Below are positions 35,021 through 44,222 of a stretch of 64,000 nt of DNA, piece by piece. This DNA is from Clostridium jeddahitimonense. GTDB taxonomy: Bacteria; Bacillota; Clostridia; Clostridiales; Clostridiaceae. Under the pieces are notes generated by a model. That model was not told the DNA's origin. It saw nothing but the letters and a program-made list of their open reading frames with translations, and ran no database searches. Position 1 is the stretch's first letter, and each line of letters opens with the position of its first letter. The stretch lies in assembly GCA_000753455.2 (NCBI GenBank), contig LM994670.1:3345250-3409249 (forward strand). The letters run 5' to 3'. A program made the translations under genes and the position numbers.

Positions 35021-35704
35021 CTATTTCTCAACTATTCTCTTTACCGCTTCAAGCTCTTCAAGATTATCTATCTCATATATATCATCTTCATTTATTATAT
35101 TTATATGGACATTAAGCTTATCTAAGTTACTCTTAACTATATCATCCCAATATAAATCTTTGAAGTCACCTTCTTCTATAACCTTTTCTAACTCCTTAGC
35201 TATAGCTTTTCCATCTTCTAAACTCCAATAAGATACTCCACTTAGAATATAGCCTTCTCCACTTATTATATCTATACTTTGAACTTTTTTATTATCGTCA
35301 AAATTTAATAGCCATTCATTTTTAACATCTCTTTTGTAAGCAGTGAAATAAGTTGAATCTTTAACTTTATTATCTATAAAATTTCTATTTATATATACAT
35401 CTGCATCTATAACATAAGAATCTGCTAAATATTCTTTAACTAAGTACATAGTATACACATTATTATATACATTGTACTTATCATTATAAACTAACTTTAC
35501 CCCATACTTTTCTTTAAGATATTCAAACTTTTCATTTAGATATCCTGTTAATACTATTATTTCATCTATTCCTTTTTCCTTTAAAAATTCCACTTGTCTT
35601 TCTAATAGAGGTTTTTTATTTACCTCTATTAGAGATTTAGGTGTATCTAATGTTAAAGGTCTTAATCTTGTTCCCATTCCTGCTGCTAATAAAATAGCTC
35701 TCAT
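35021..35704 (-). CDS. licC: Choline-phosphate cytidylyltransferase
   Basis: A 227-residue nucleotidyltransferase with the signature LLAAGMGTRLRPLT and PKSLIEV at the N terminus and the metal-site region VIDADVYI. Its neighbours licB and licA point to CTP:phosphocholine cytidylyltransferase, which makes CDP-choline for decoration of teichoic acid or polysaccharide. RBS GAGGAG precedes the ATG. Last gene of a licA-licB-licC operon (21 bases after licB). A sugar-nucleotide enzyme is the alternative. Confidence 0.85.
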   Translation of the reverse strand: MRAILLAAGMGTRLRPLTLDTPKSLIEVNKKPLLERQVEFLKEKGIDEIIVLTGYLNEKFEYLKEKYGVKLVYNDKYNVYNNVYTMYLVKEYLADSYVIDADVYINRNFIDNKVKDSTYFTAYKRDVKNEWLLNFDDNKKVQSIDIISGEGYILSGVSYWSLEDGKAIAKELEKVIEEGDFKDLYWDDIVKSNLDKLNVHINIINEDDIYEIDNLEELEAVKRIVEK

Positions 35705-35725
35705 AATAATTATCTCCTCTTCACT

Positions 35726-36682
35726 CTACACATTTCCCTTTGTAGTTTTTTTCACCTTAAAAACTTCAACAATTTCTTTTATATCACCTGCTGCCATTAC
35801 AGATCCAACCATAATACATATACAACATACTATCATTTTTAAATCTAAAGCATTTTTTAATAATATAACTCCAAATATTATAGACCATGCTGAATAAGTT
35901 ATATTTAAAGCCATAGCCTTTGTAGCTCCAAGCTTATAAATTCCTTTATAATAGAATACATATGAAGCCGTTCCTGCTAAAGCTGTTAAAATTATAATAA
36001 CTGTTGCTGTTGTTGGAACTACTGACATAGTAAAGTTAATACCTTTTACTATTGGTATTATAACAAATCCGTAGGTAACTGCAGAAGTTAATTGTCTTAT
36101 CTGTAGTGATTGCTCTGGTGTTATTTCATCTTCCTTCATTCCATATGCACAAATTACAGCTTCTGATGCCCAACCTACAACACAAAGTATTGCAAAAGCA
36201 AAACCTAGAAGCATATTATTTACTTCTCCTCCCGGAGTATATCCTAAAGCTATAATTCCAGATATACTTATAAATAATCCTAATATTGATATTGGCTTCA
36301 TCTTTTCCTTTAAGAAAATGTAAGAGAATAAAGCTCCTACGGCTGGATATAAGGAAGATATTATTGCAGTATATGCAGGTCCTATATACTTAATAGCTAA
36401 AAGGTATCCTGTCATTCCTACAGGTCCACCTAAAAGCGCTCCTAAAACTATAAATCTTCCACTTCTAGTCTTTGCTGCGTTAAAAGTCTTTTTTATTTCT
36501 CTCTTAAACATCATATATATAGCCATCCATATAGATGAAAATGCATCATGTAAAAAAGTACTTACAAAAGGAGCTAAAAATATAGCCTGCTCAGTAGAAA
36601 CAAATTGAGACATCGCTAATGCTATTCCTAACAAAACAGTATCTAACCCCCATAATAATCCTGATAATAATCCGTAAACCAT
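35726..36682 (-). CDS. licB: Choline uptake permease, DMT/EamA family
   Basis: A 318-residue membrane protein with about ten helices and the two EamA halves. In lic operons this protein imports choline; the sandwich between licA and licC supports that. It starts 4 bases after the licA stop, with GAGG before the ATG. The substrate is inferred from context. Confidence 0.82.
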   Translation of the reverse strand: MVYGLLSGLLWGLDTVLLGIALAMSQFVSTEQAIFLAPFVSTFLHDAFSSIWMAIYMMFKREIKKTFNAAKTRSGRFIVLGALLGGPVGMTGYLLAIKYIGPAYTAIISSLYPAVGALFSYIFLKEKMKPISILGLFISISGIIALGYTPGGEVNNMLLGFAFAILCVVGWASEAVICAYGMKEDEITPEQSLQIRQLTSAVTYGFVIIPIVKGINFTMSVVPTTATVIIILTALAGTASYVFYYKGIYKLGATKAMALNITYSAWSIIFGVILLKNALDLKMIVCCICIMVGSVMAAGDIKEIVEVFKVKKTTKGNV

Positions 36683-36686
36683 AATT

Positions 36687-38540
36687 TTACCTCAATTCCT
36701 TAAATAATAAATCTAAATTAGCTTTAGCCCTATTAAATCTGTCTACTCCATAACTTCCAAAATCATCGCCTTCTGCTTCCTTAACTAAAGTCCACACTGC
36801 CCATAAAAAGTCTTGGCATATTTTATTCATTAATATTCTTAATCTACTTTCTCTATCTGGATTTCCATTAAAGTATAAATTTAAGAATAGCTCTTCTTCA
36901 TCGCTTGTAAAATTACATTCAATAGAATGAGCTGCTAAATCCCACATTTCATCATTTAATCCACTATACTCCCAGTCTATTAAGTAAAGTCTACCATTTA
37001 CATCCTTTATAAAGTTTTCAGGAACAGTATCATTATGAGATGGTACTAATTCAGAACCATATTCCTTCATTAATCCATCTAAACAGAAGACCCTCTCTCT
37101 TGTTTCTTTATATTCATCGTAATATTTAACAGTATTCCCTTTTAGTATATCTTCATATTTTAATAACTCCTCAAAAGGATTAAATATATTAACCATATTC
37201 ATATCTGAATTGTGAAGCTCTCTTAATATGCTAGTAACTAACTTCATATTCTCTTCCTTCTTAGCAGATGCTCCTGTTAATGTTTCTGCACCTTCTATGA
37301 ACTTAGTTATTTTTATCCCACTATCTTGATTAAAATATAAAGTTTCAGCATTATATCCCTTTAAAGATGCCAAGTTAGAATTTTCCATTTCATTATTTCT
37401 ACTTATCATTTCTTCTGTTCCTAAGCCAGGAACTCTTAAAATATAACTTTCACCTTTTATAATTACCTTATAATTTTTATTAGTCATTCCACCTGCTGGA
37501 ATAACATCATTAATATTAGCTTTATCTATATCTAATACTGATGATATTATATTCTTTATAGCTTCCTTTTCAAATTCTAAATCTTTTCTTTTTATTCTTG
37601 GATAAAGGTAAGATTTAATATAATTATATTGCTTTTCATTATCTATCTCTCCCCATAATAAATCATCAATCTTTAAACAATGTACCTTATAGTTTCTAGC
37701 CATGTCTAATAACATATACTCATAATTTAAATATGGGTTAATATTTCTTTCATATTCCTTAAGCATCATATTAAATAGCTTATATGATATTTTAGTTACA
37801 CCTATCATTTCCCCATCAATTCTATTAAACTGATGAACATCCTTTGCCATCTTAAATAAACAATTATCTTCTAATTGAACAAAAGCTTCATCTCCAGAAC
37901 CACTTTCATTTGTTATTAAAACGCAATCTCTATTAATACTATTTAATATCTGTGGAATTGCTATATTTTCAAGAATCAAATCACTTTCTATTAATATAAA
38001 ATCATCATTTATATGACCTTTAGCCATAGAAAGTGATTTCATAGTACCTGTCCATTTATATTTATCATTCTTAACAAGAATAATTCCACTTTCATTTTTC
38101 ATCTTTTCTTCAAAAGCTTCACTATTATATCCTGTTACTATCACAATATTATTTATTCCACATTCCTTTAAAGTTTTTATATGTCTTTCAATAACTAAAG
38201 TGTTATCTACCTCCAATAATCCAACAGGAATATCAAATGTAGTTCTTCCAGCTGCTAAAATAACAGCTTGCTTCACCCTATACTTTTCCTCTTTATTTAT
38301 TATTAATTTTGTATCCTTTATCTCTTTTAATGCATTTAATAATTCATCATTTCCTCTTTGAGTTATTATGTACTTATTATCCTGCTCATTATTAATTCTT
38401 TTAATTAATCCATTTTCTATAGCTTCTTTTATTATGCTATTTATCTTTCCTAAAGATACTCCAACCTCTTTTGCTAATTCTCTTTGATTTATATTTGGTT
38501 TTTCACTTAAAACTTTAATAGTTAAATGTCTGTCTTCCAT
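36687..38540 (-). CDS. licA: Three-domain LicA: HTH, nucleotidyltransferase, choline kinase
   Basis: A 617-residue fusion. Residues about 1-75 are a winged helix-turn-helix (NQRELAKEVGVSLGKINSII); about 88-320 a nucleotidyltransferase domain like LicC (QAVILAAGR with VGLLEVDN, VIVTGYN, LIESDLIL); about 330-617 a choline/ethanolamine-type kinase (PSHNDTVPENF, then LYLIDWEYSG). The middle domain's loop reads GRTTFDIPVG instead of the usual GxGTRxxP, so its activity is doubtful. The kinase makes phosphocholine for LicC. RBS AAGGGGG. A DNA-binding domain on the first enzyme of the pathway suggests self-regulation. Confidence 0.85.
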   Translation of the reverse strand: MEDRHLTIKVLSEKPNINQRELAKEVGVSLGKINSIIKEAIENGLIKRINNEQDNKYIITQRGNDELLNALKEIKDTKLIINKEEKYRVKQAVILAAGRTTFDIPVGLLEVDNTLVIERHIKTLKECGINNIVIVTGYNSEAFEEKMKNESGIILVKNDKYKWTGTMKSLSMAKGHINDDFILIESDLILENIAIPQILNSINRDCVLITNESGSGDEAFVQLEDNCLFKMAKDVHQFNRIDGEMIGVTKISYKLFNMMLKEYERNINPYLNYEYMLLDMARNYKVHCLKIDDLLWGEIDNEKQYNYIKSYLYPRIKRKDLEFEKEAIKNIISSVLDIDKANINDVIPAGGMTNKNYKVIIKGESYILRVPGLGTEEMISRNNEMENSNLASLKGYNAETLYFNQDSGIKITKFIEGAETLTGASAKKEENMKLVTSILRELHNSDMNMVNIFNPFEELLKYEDILKGNTVKYYDEYKETRERVFCLDGLMKEYGSELVPSHNDTVPENFIKDVNGRLYLIDWEYSGLNDEMWDLAAHSIECNFTSDEEELFLNLYFNGNPDRESRLRILMNKICQDFLWAVWTLVKEAEGDDFGSYGVDRFNRAKANLDLLFKELR

Positions 38541-38682
38541 TTTTATACCCCCTTGTTCATTTTTTGAACTAACTATATATTAGTGCATTTTTACAATATA
38601 TTCAAGTCTTTTTATAAACTTATTTTAATTTATGTCATACCTCATCTTTTACAAAATCAAAATATCACCATTGTAATAAAAA

Positions 38683-38725
38683 AAGCCATATATCAGAAAT
38701 TTTAAAACTTCCTTCTATATGACTT
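38683..38725 (-). terminator. Terminator of the dehydratase gene
   Basis: AAGCCATATA and TATATGACTT pair with one G-U on the minus strand, followed by a long T run. Confidence 0.65.
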
Positions 38726-38740
38726 ATTATTTGCATTATT

Positions 38741-40612
38741 TTATTCTTTATTATCAGTAGCAGCTACTTCTAAATCTTGTTGAGGATTATAAGTTGGAAC
38801 TATTTCATGAAGCTTTTGTCTTAACATAACTTTATTTCCACCTTCAGCAACCTTCATAATTTCATCTATTTCAGCTTTAATAGTATCCAAATCAAAGCTA
38901 GAAGGTTTTCCAATGAATATCTTTTTATGCTTAGTTTCTGTAAGCCCCTCTTCATCCATTAATAACTCTTCATAAAGCTTTTCTCCTGGTCTTAAACCAG
39001 TAACCTTTATTTCTATATCTTTACCTGGCTCAAATCCTGAAAGCTTAATTAAATTAACTGCAAGATCATATATTTTAACTGGTTTACCCATATCTAAAAT
39101 AAATATCTCCCCACCTTTTGCATAAGCTCCAGCTTGAAGAACTAATTGGGCTGCTTCAGGTATTAACATAAAGTAACGTATTATATCTGGATGAGTAAGA
39201 GTTACTGGTCCACCTTCTGATATTTGTTTTTTGAATAGTGGAATTACAGATCCATTACTTCCTAAAACATTACCAAACCTAACAGCAACAAAGTCTGTTT
39301 TACTTCTTTCATTTAAAGCTTGAACTATCATTTCACAGAATCTCTTTGTTGCTCCCATTACATTAGTAGGATTAACTGCCTTATCCGTAGATATAAGAAC
39401 AAACTTATCACAGTTATACTTATCTGCACACTCTGCTACATTTAAAGTTCCTCTAACGTTATTTTTTATTGCCTCTGTTGGGTTATATTCCATTAAAGGT
39501 ACATGTTTATGTGCTGCAGCATGGAATACAACATCAGGTCTATACTCATTAAAGACTTGATCTATCTTATTTCTATCTCTAACAGAAGCTATTATAACTT
39601 CCTTATCTAACTCAGGGTGATTTCTGCTTAATTCATTTTGAAGATCATATACATTATTTTCATAAATATCAAGTAATACTATCTTCTTTGGCTTAAATAA
39701 AACTATTTGACGGCAAAGCTCTGAACCTATAGTTCCCCCACCACCTGTAATTAATATAACCTTATTGTTTAAGTATTCACTTATTCCTTCTTTATCAAGT
39801 ACAATCTCTTCTCTTCCTAATAAATCTCTTAAATCTACATCTCTTACTTGTTTTAAATCTATTTGATCATCTATTGTTTCATAGAAGCTCGGAACAATCT
39901 TAACCTTTGCTTTAGTCTCTTTGCATATATCTAATATTTCACTTTTTTCTTTAGCATCTAAAGAAGGCATTGCAAAGAAAATAGTCTTAACCTTATTATC
40001 CTTTACTGTTTCAGCAATCTTACTTCTATCTCCAATAACTTTTATTCCTTTTATGTACTTCTTTTCTTTATTAGGATTATCATCTATCAATCCTATAATC
40101 TTATACTTATTATCTTTTGCTTTTCTTATTTCTTCTATTAAAAGACTTCCACAAGCTCCAGCTCCATAAATAAGAACTTTTTCACCATTACCCCAGTATA
40201 CATTTCCATATACTGAAATTCTTCTTATAAATCTATAAGATAGCCTTACTCCAAGAACAAAAGCAATTATAAAGAAACACGATAAAACAGTAACCACCCT
40301 TGGAATCCTAAATGGCATAAATTCTAAAATAACAAAATTTATAACTCCAGCTATAATACATGCTGAAACACCTTGTATAACTTCATCTATACCAGCAATT
40401 CTCCATATACTTCTGTACATTTTAAATATTGCTAACATTCCTATATAACTTATCAATATTAATGGTAAATATGTAACATATATATCATTATAAACTTCGT
40501 TATAAATACTTCCTAATCTAATATAAAAGCTAACCATATAAGCTATATTTATTAGAATTATATCCATCATTAATAAGAGAAAAATTCTTAACCTTTTCTT
40601 ATCATTACCCAT
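38741..40612 (-). CDS. CapD/FlaA1-type nucleoside-diphosphate-sugar dehydratase
   Basis: About 623 residues: four N-terminal membrane helices (to about residue 120), a CoA-binding-like Rossmann region (KVLIYGAGACGSLL), then the SDR domain with GGGGTIGSELCRQ, STDKAVNPTNVMGATKR and FGNVLGSNGSV. Such enzymes convert UDP-GlcNAc to a 4-keto-6-deoxy sugar, the first step toward bacillosamine- or FucNAc-type sugars. ATG 40612 follows AAAGGAAG. It lies 200 bases downstream of licA on the same strand side. Exact product unknown. Confidence 0.88.
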   Translation of the reverse strand: MGNDKKRLRIFLLLMMDIILINIAYMVSFYIRLGSIYNEVYNDIYVTYLPLILISYIGMLAIFKMYRSIWRIAGIDEVIQGVSACIIAGVINFVILEFMPFRIPRVVTVLSCFFIIAFVLGVRLSYRFIRRISVYGNVYWGNGEKVLIYGAGACGSLLIEEIRKAKDNKYKIIGLIDDNPNKEKKYIKGIKVIGDRSKIAETVKDNKVKTIFFAMPSLDAKEKSEILDICKETKAKVKIVPSFYETIDDQIDLKQVRDVDLRDLLGREEIVLDKEGISEYLNNKVILITGGGGTIGSELCRQIVLFKPKKIVLLDIYENNVYDLQNELSRNHPELDKEVIIASVRDRNKIDQVFNEYRPDVVFHAAAHKHVPLMEYNPTEAIKNNVRGTLNVAECADKYNCDKFVLISTDKAVNPTNVMGATKRFCEMIVQALNERSKTDFVAVRFGNVLGSNGSVIPLFKKQISEGGPVTLTHPDIIRYFMLIPEAAQLVLQAGAYAKGGEIFILDMGKPVKIYDLAVNLIKLSGFEPGKDIEIKVTGLRPGEKLYEELLMDEEGLTETKHKKIFIGKPSSFDLDTIKAEIDEIMKVAEGGNKVMLRQKLHEIVPTYNPQQDLEVAATDNKE

Positions 40613-40812
40613 GATCATTCTTCCTTTCAGCATAATGAAATATTTCCAAATTACAACTAATTATATCAACATTACTTTGCTAAATCAAATGTTTTGAAAT
40701 TATATGCAAACTTATAATATTATTTTTATTATCGTCAAAATATTTAGTAAATATTAATATATATTTTTTATATCTATTAACCACAATATCCGCGTGAAAT
40801 ACCTCTATTTTG

Positions 40813-40841
40813 TTGACATAAAATTTAGCAAAATCTATAAT
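40813..40841 (+). promoter_or_regulatory. Consensus promoter of trpS
   Basis: TTGACA (40813-40818), 17 bases, TATAAT (40836-40841): a perfect sigma-A promoter. The start of transcription would be about 40848. Confidence 0.85.
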
Positions 40842-40889
40842 TAACATATGAATACTAAATGTATAAAAATTGAAATGAGGTGTTCCTTT

Positions 40890-41897
40890 TTGGAAAATAA
40901 TACAGATAAAAAGAAGGTTATATTTAGTGGCATTCAACCTTCAGGAAACTTAACTTTAGGAAACTATTTAGGTGCTATAAAAAACTGGGTTTCATTACAG
41001 GACCAATATGACTGTTATTATTGTGTAGTAGATTTACATGCTATAACAGTTAAACAACAACCTAAGGATTTAAGAAGCAGAACTTTAGAAGTATTAGCTA
41101 TATACATAGCATCTGGTATAGCCCCAGATAAAAATACTTTATTTATACAATCACACGTTCCTGCTCATAGTGAAGCTTCATGGCTTCTAAACTGCTCTAC
41201 TTATATGGGAGAGTTAAGCAGAATGACTCAATTTAAAGATAAATCTAAGAAGTTTGGTGAATCAATAGGTGTTGGATTATTTACTTATCCAATATTAATG
41301 GCATCAGACATATTGCTTTATAATACTGACTTAGTTCCAGTTGGGCAAGACCAAAAGCAACACTTAGAATTGGCTAGAGACCTAGCTGCAAGATTCAACT
41401 CAACATATAGCGATACTTTTACTATTCCAGATCCATATATAGCAAAAGTAGGAGCAAAAATAATGGATTTACAAGATCCAACTAAGAAGATGTCTAAATC
41501 TGAAGAAAATCCAAACTCATATATTTTAATAATGGACCCACCTGAAGTTATAAGAAAGAAAATCTCTAGAGCTGTAACTGATAGTATTGGTGTTGTTAAT
41601 TACACTGATGAACAACCTGGAGTAAAAAATTTAATAAACATAATATGTGCTATAAAAAATACTACTCCTGAAGAAGTTGTTCAATCTTATCTTGGAAAAG
41701 GATATGCAGATTTAAAGAAAGATACTGCAGAAATAATAATTGAAGAATTAGCTCCTGTTCAAGAAAGAGTTAAATCATTATTATCAGATAAAAAATACTT
41801 AGAAGAAATTTACAAAAACGGAGCACTTAAAGCTAATTATGTAGCTAATAAAACTCTTAGAAAAATGCAAAAGAAAATAGGATTAATTCCTAGATAA
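40890..41897 (+). CDS. trpS: Tryptophanyl-tRNA synthetase, TTG start
   Basis: About 335 residues, class I: PSGNLTLGNYLGAI (HIGH counterpart GNYLG) and KKMSKSEENP (KMSKS). It charges tRNA-Trp. The frame opens at ATG 40848, but that is the predicted transcription start itself. TTG 40890, 7 bases behind GAGGTG (40877-40882), is preferred and gives a normal length. No T-box was seen, in contrast to leuS. It lies inside the polysaccharide region, on the opposite strand to the neighbours. Confidence 0.93.
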   Translation: MENNTDKKKVIFSGIQPSGNLTLGNYLGAIKNWVSLQDQYDCYYCVVDLHAITVKQQPKDLRSRTLEVLAIYIASGIAPDKNTLFIQSHVPAHSEASWLLNCSTYMGELSRMTQFKDKSKKFGESIGVGLFTYPILMASDILLYNTDLVPVGQDQKQHLELARDLAARFNSTYSDTFTIPDPYIAKVGAKIMDLQDPTKKMSKSEENPNSYILIMDPPEVIRKKISRAVTDSIGVVNYTDEQPGVKNLINIICAIKNTTPEEVVQSYLGKGYADLKKDTAEIIIEELAPVQERVKSLLSDKKYLEEIYKNGALKANYVANKTLRKMQKKIGLIPR

Positions 41898-41914
41898 CAT
41901 AACATCAAATACTT

Positions 41915-41954
41915 AAACACTTAAATACTATTTTTATGTAGCATTTAAGTGTTT
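41915..41954 (+). terminator. Terminator of trpS
   Basis: AAACACTTAAAT (41915-41926) and ATTTAAGTGTTT (41943-41954) are exact complements, followed by ATCTC. The weak T run could allow readthrough to the next gene. Confidence 0.6.
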
Positions 41955-41975
41955 ATCTCATGAAAGGTGACTAAT

Positions 41976-43199
41976 ATGAAAATTTATCAAAGATTAGTTA
42001 ACATATTATTGTTAGTCTATATCATATTATATCCTATAATACCAACTACAAGAAGCTTTGCTTCAGATATAATAATATATATACTAATTCTTCTACAAAT
42101 AATAGGTTTTATATTTATAAAAAAAGAAAGAGATAGTATTTTTAATCTAATAATAAATTTATTTAATGATAAAATATTTTTCACATTAATTTTATTAAAT
42201 CTTGCTATGTATTTATCAACCTTTGTAGCTACTGACATAAGAACTACTGTAACTCATAGCATCAGATTTACAATGTACATATTTATATTTTATTGTATTT
42301 CCTATAAAACCACTGCTAAGGATCATCGTATACTTTTCAATACTTTTATTTCTTTAGCTACGCTTTCAGGAATATATACTGTTATTCAATTAATTTATAC
42401 AATACATCTTGGTTACTCTATAGATAAGACTATAAGAATGTCTTCATTCTTAGAAAATCCAAATAATTTAGCTGCCTATAGTATATTAGCATTCTTTATA
42501 GTAATAATTTTGTTAATATCTACAAAAAAGCTTGCGTATAAATTGTTTTATGGATTATCTTCAGTTTTATTATTAATTAATATAATGTTTTCTCAATCAA
42601 GAAATGCATTAATCGCCATAGTAATAGGTGCTTTTATAATAGCTGTTTTATATGATAAAAGATTTATTATACTATCCTTTATACTACCGGTTATATTCTT
42701 AATAATACCATCTATACGCTCTAGAGTTTTTCAAATTTTTGATATGTCACAAAATAGTTCAAGATTTAAAATATGGAATATAGATTGGTTGATGATAAAA
42801 GATTATCCTTTAGCAGGAATAGGTTATGAAAACTTCAGTGTACAATATCCACTATATACTGCAAAGAATCCTAACTTTATAGTTGAAAATGGATACATAG
42901 CTATTCACCCTCACAATATCTTCCTAAAAATACAGACAGAGCTAGGAATAATTGGAAGTATATTGTTTATATCATTTATTATAGCTACTATTATAACATT
43001 ATATAAATTAATAAAATCTAAAAGAAATAAAATCTATAGTTCTATTACTATTGGTGTATTAACTAGCTTTGTTACATTTATTTTTATGAATCTTCTTGAT
43101 TGTTATTTAAACTCACCAAAGGTATTAGCAACGCTGTTTGTAATTTTAGCTTTAGCAAATTCTCTAAGGATTAAAATTAACTCAAAAATAATAGATTAA
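41976..43199 (+). CDS. O-antigen ligase/polymerase-like membrane protein, plus strand
   Basis: About 407 residues with about eleven membrane segments and the Wzy/WaaL-type pattern: a large outer loop ending in AIHPHNIFLKIQTELGIIG. Such proteins polymerise or ligate lipid-linked glycans outside the membrane. ATG 41976 lies behind AAAGGTG; the GTG three codons earlier is part of the ribosome site. Downstream of trpS across a hairpin. A second protein of this class lies at 44223. Confidence 0.8.
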   Translation: MKIYQRLVNILLLVYIILYPIIPTTRSFASDIIIYILILLQIIGFIFIKKERDSIFNLIINLFNDKIFFTLILLNLAMYLSTFVATDIRTTVTHSIRFTMYIFIFYCISYKTTAKDHRILFNTFISLATLSGIYTVIQLIYTIHLGYSIDKTIRMSSFLENPNNLAAYSILAFFIVIILLISTKKLAYKLFYGLSSVLLLINIMFSQSRNALIAIVIGAFIIAVLYDKRFIILSFILPVIFLIIPSIRSRVFQIFDMSQNSSRFKIWNIDWLMIKDYPLAGIGYENFSVQYPLYTAKNPNFIVENGYIAIHPHNIFLKIQTELGIIGSILFISFIIATIITLYKLIKSKRNKIYSSITIGVLTSFVTFIFMNLLDCYLNSPKVLATLFVILALANSLRIKINSKIID

Positions 43200-43211
43200 T
43201 ATGATATAAGA

Positions 43212-43237
43212 AAAGACAGCCAAGGTTGGCTGTCTTT
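43212..43237. terminator. Bidirectional terminator
   Basis: AAAGACAGCCAA and TTGGCTGTCTTT are exact complements around GG. It separates convergent genes and touches the stop of the glycosyltransferase. Confidence 0.85.
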
Positions 43238-44210
43238 ATTTCCCTATCTTTGTTCTCATATTTAATAATTTTGATGTATTAGATAATCCTATAAGATTTA
43301 TTGCAATTCTTACCATAGAGGCTTTTGGGGTATCTATGTGATCTAATAAATTTTTATTATTCTTTAAGTAATTTATTAATCTTTTTCTCTCTTCTTTATT
43401 ATACATAGAACATTCATTTAAAGCTGCAATATAATTATGTGCTATACGACTTCTTAAAAAATCATTCATCTCTTCAGAGTAATTATTTTCTTTTATTCTA
43501 TTATATATTTTACTACTTATAACTACTTTATCTGAAACCTTCTTAGGGTTAAGCATCCCTGTTATAGACTGTGGATTACCCACTCTATAATTATATAAAT
43601 ATGGCATTATAGTTGTAAAACTCTTTGCTGCACATAATATTCTAGGAGTCCAGTCTTCATCTTCGTGATATATTCCTTCAGTAAAAAATATATCATTATC
43701 GATTATTATTTTACGCTTAGTTATAAATCTAACAGCTGCATAACTTACATTTCCTAAGTTTTCAACATACTTAAATGGCTCTATACTTAAATCATCATCT
43801 TCTTTAAAGCCTTGATAAAAATAAATATTCCCATCAGGAAATACCTGTCTATAGTTTCCTATGATTATATCAGTATTTTCTTTAATTTTATCTAAAATTA
43901 CTTCTATACTGTCACCATCTATATAATCATCACTGTCTACAAACCAAATATACTCACCTTGAGCTAACCTTATCCCTGTATTTCTAGCGGCAGATAAGCC
44001 TCCATTTTCTCTATGGCTTACCTTTATAAAATCATATTTTTCTTTATATTCATCACAAATATTTCCGCTATTATCTTTTGAACCATCATCTACCAATATA
44101 ACTTCTACATTATCTCTATACGCTTTTATTATACTTTCTATACATTCTCTTATATACTTCTCAACATTATATACTGGAACTATTATAGAAAGCTTTATTT
44201 TATTTTCCAT
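43236..44210 (-). CDS. Family 2 glycosyltransferase
   Basis: A 324-residue GT-A enzyme. The N-terminal nucleotide-sugar domain has KLSIIVPVYNVEKYIRECIES, VDDGSKDNSG and FVDSDDYID (DxD). It adds one sugar to a lipid-linked glycan on the inner membrane face. Sugar specificity cannot be read. RBS GGAGG precedes the ATG. Last gene of the minus-strand cluster, 13 bases after the polymerase-like gene. Confidence 0.85.
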   Translation of the reverse strand: MENKIKLSIIVPVYNVEKYIRECIESIIKAYRDNVEVILVDDGSKDNSGNICDEYKEKYDFIKVSHRENGGLSAARNTGIRLAQGEYIWFVDSDDYIDGDSIEVILDKIKENTDIIIGNYRQVFPDGNIYFYQGFKEDDDLSIEPFKYVENLGNVSYAAVRFITKRKIIIDNDIFFTEGIYHEDEDWTPRILCAAKSFTTIMPYLYNYRVGNPQSITGMLNPKKVSDKVVISSKIYNRIKENNYSEEMNDFLRSRIAHNYIAALNECSMYNKEERKRLINYLKNNKNLLDHIDTPKASMVRIAINLIGLSNTSKLLNMRTKIGK

Positions 44211-44222
44211 ATATCCTCCGCT

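Noticed and set aside
40680-40937. Minus-strand 85-codon open frame over the trpS promoter
   Set aside because: It overlaps a perfect promoter and the start of trpS, and shows no family features.
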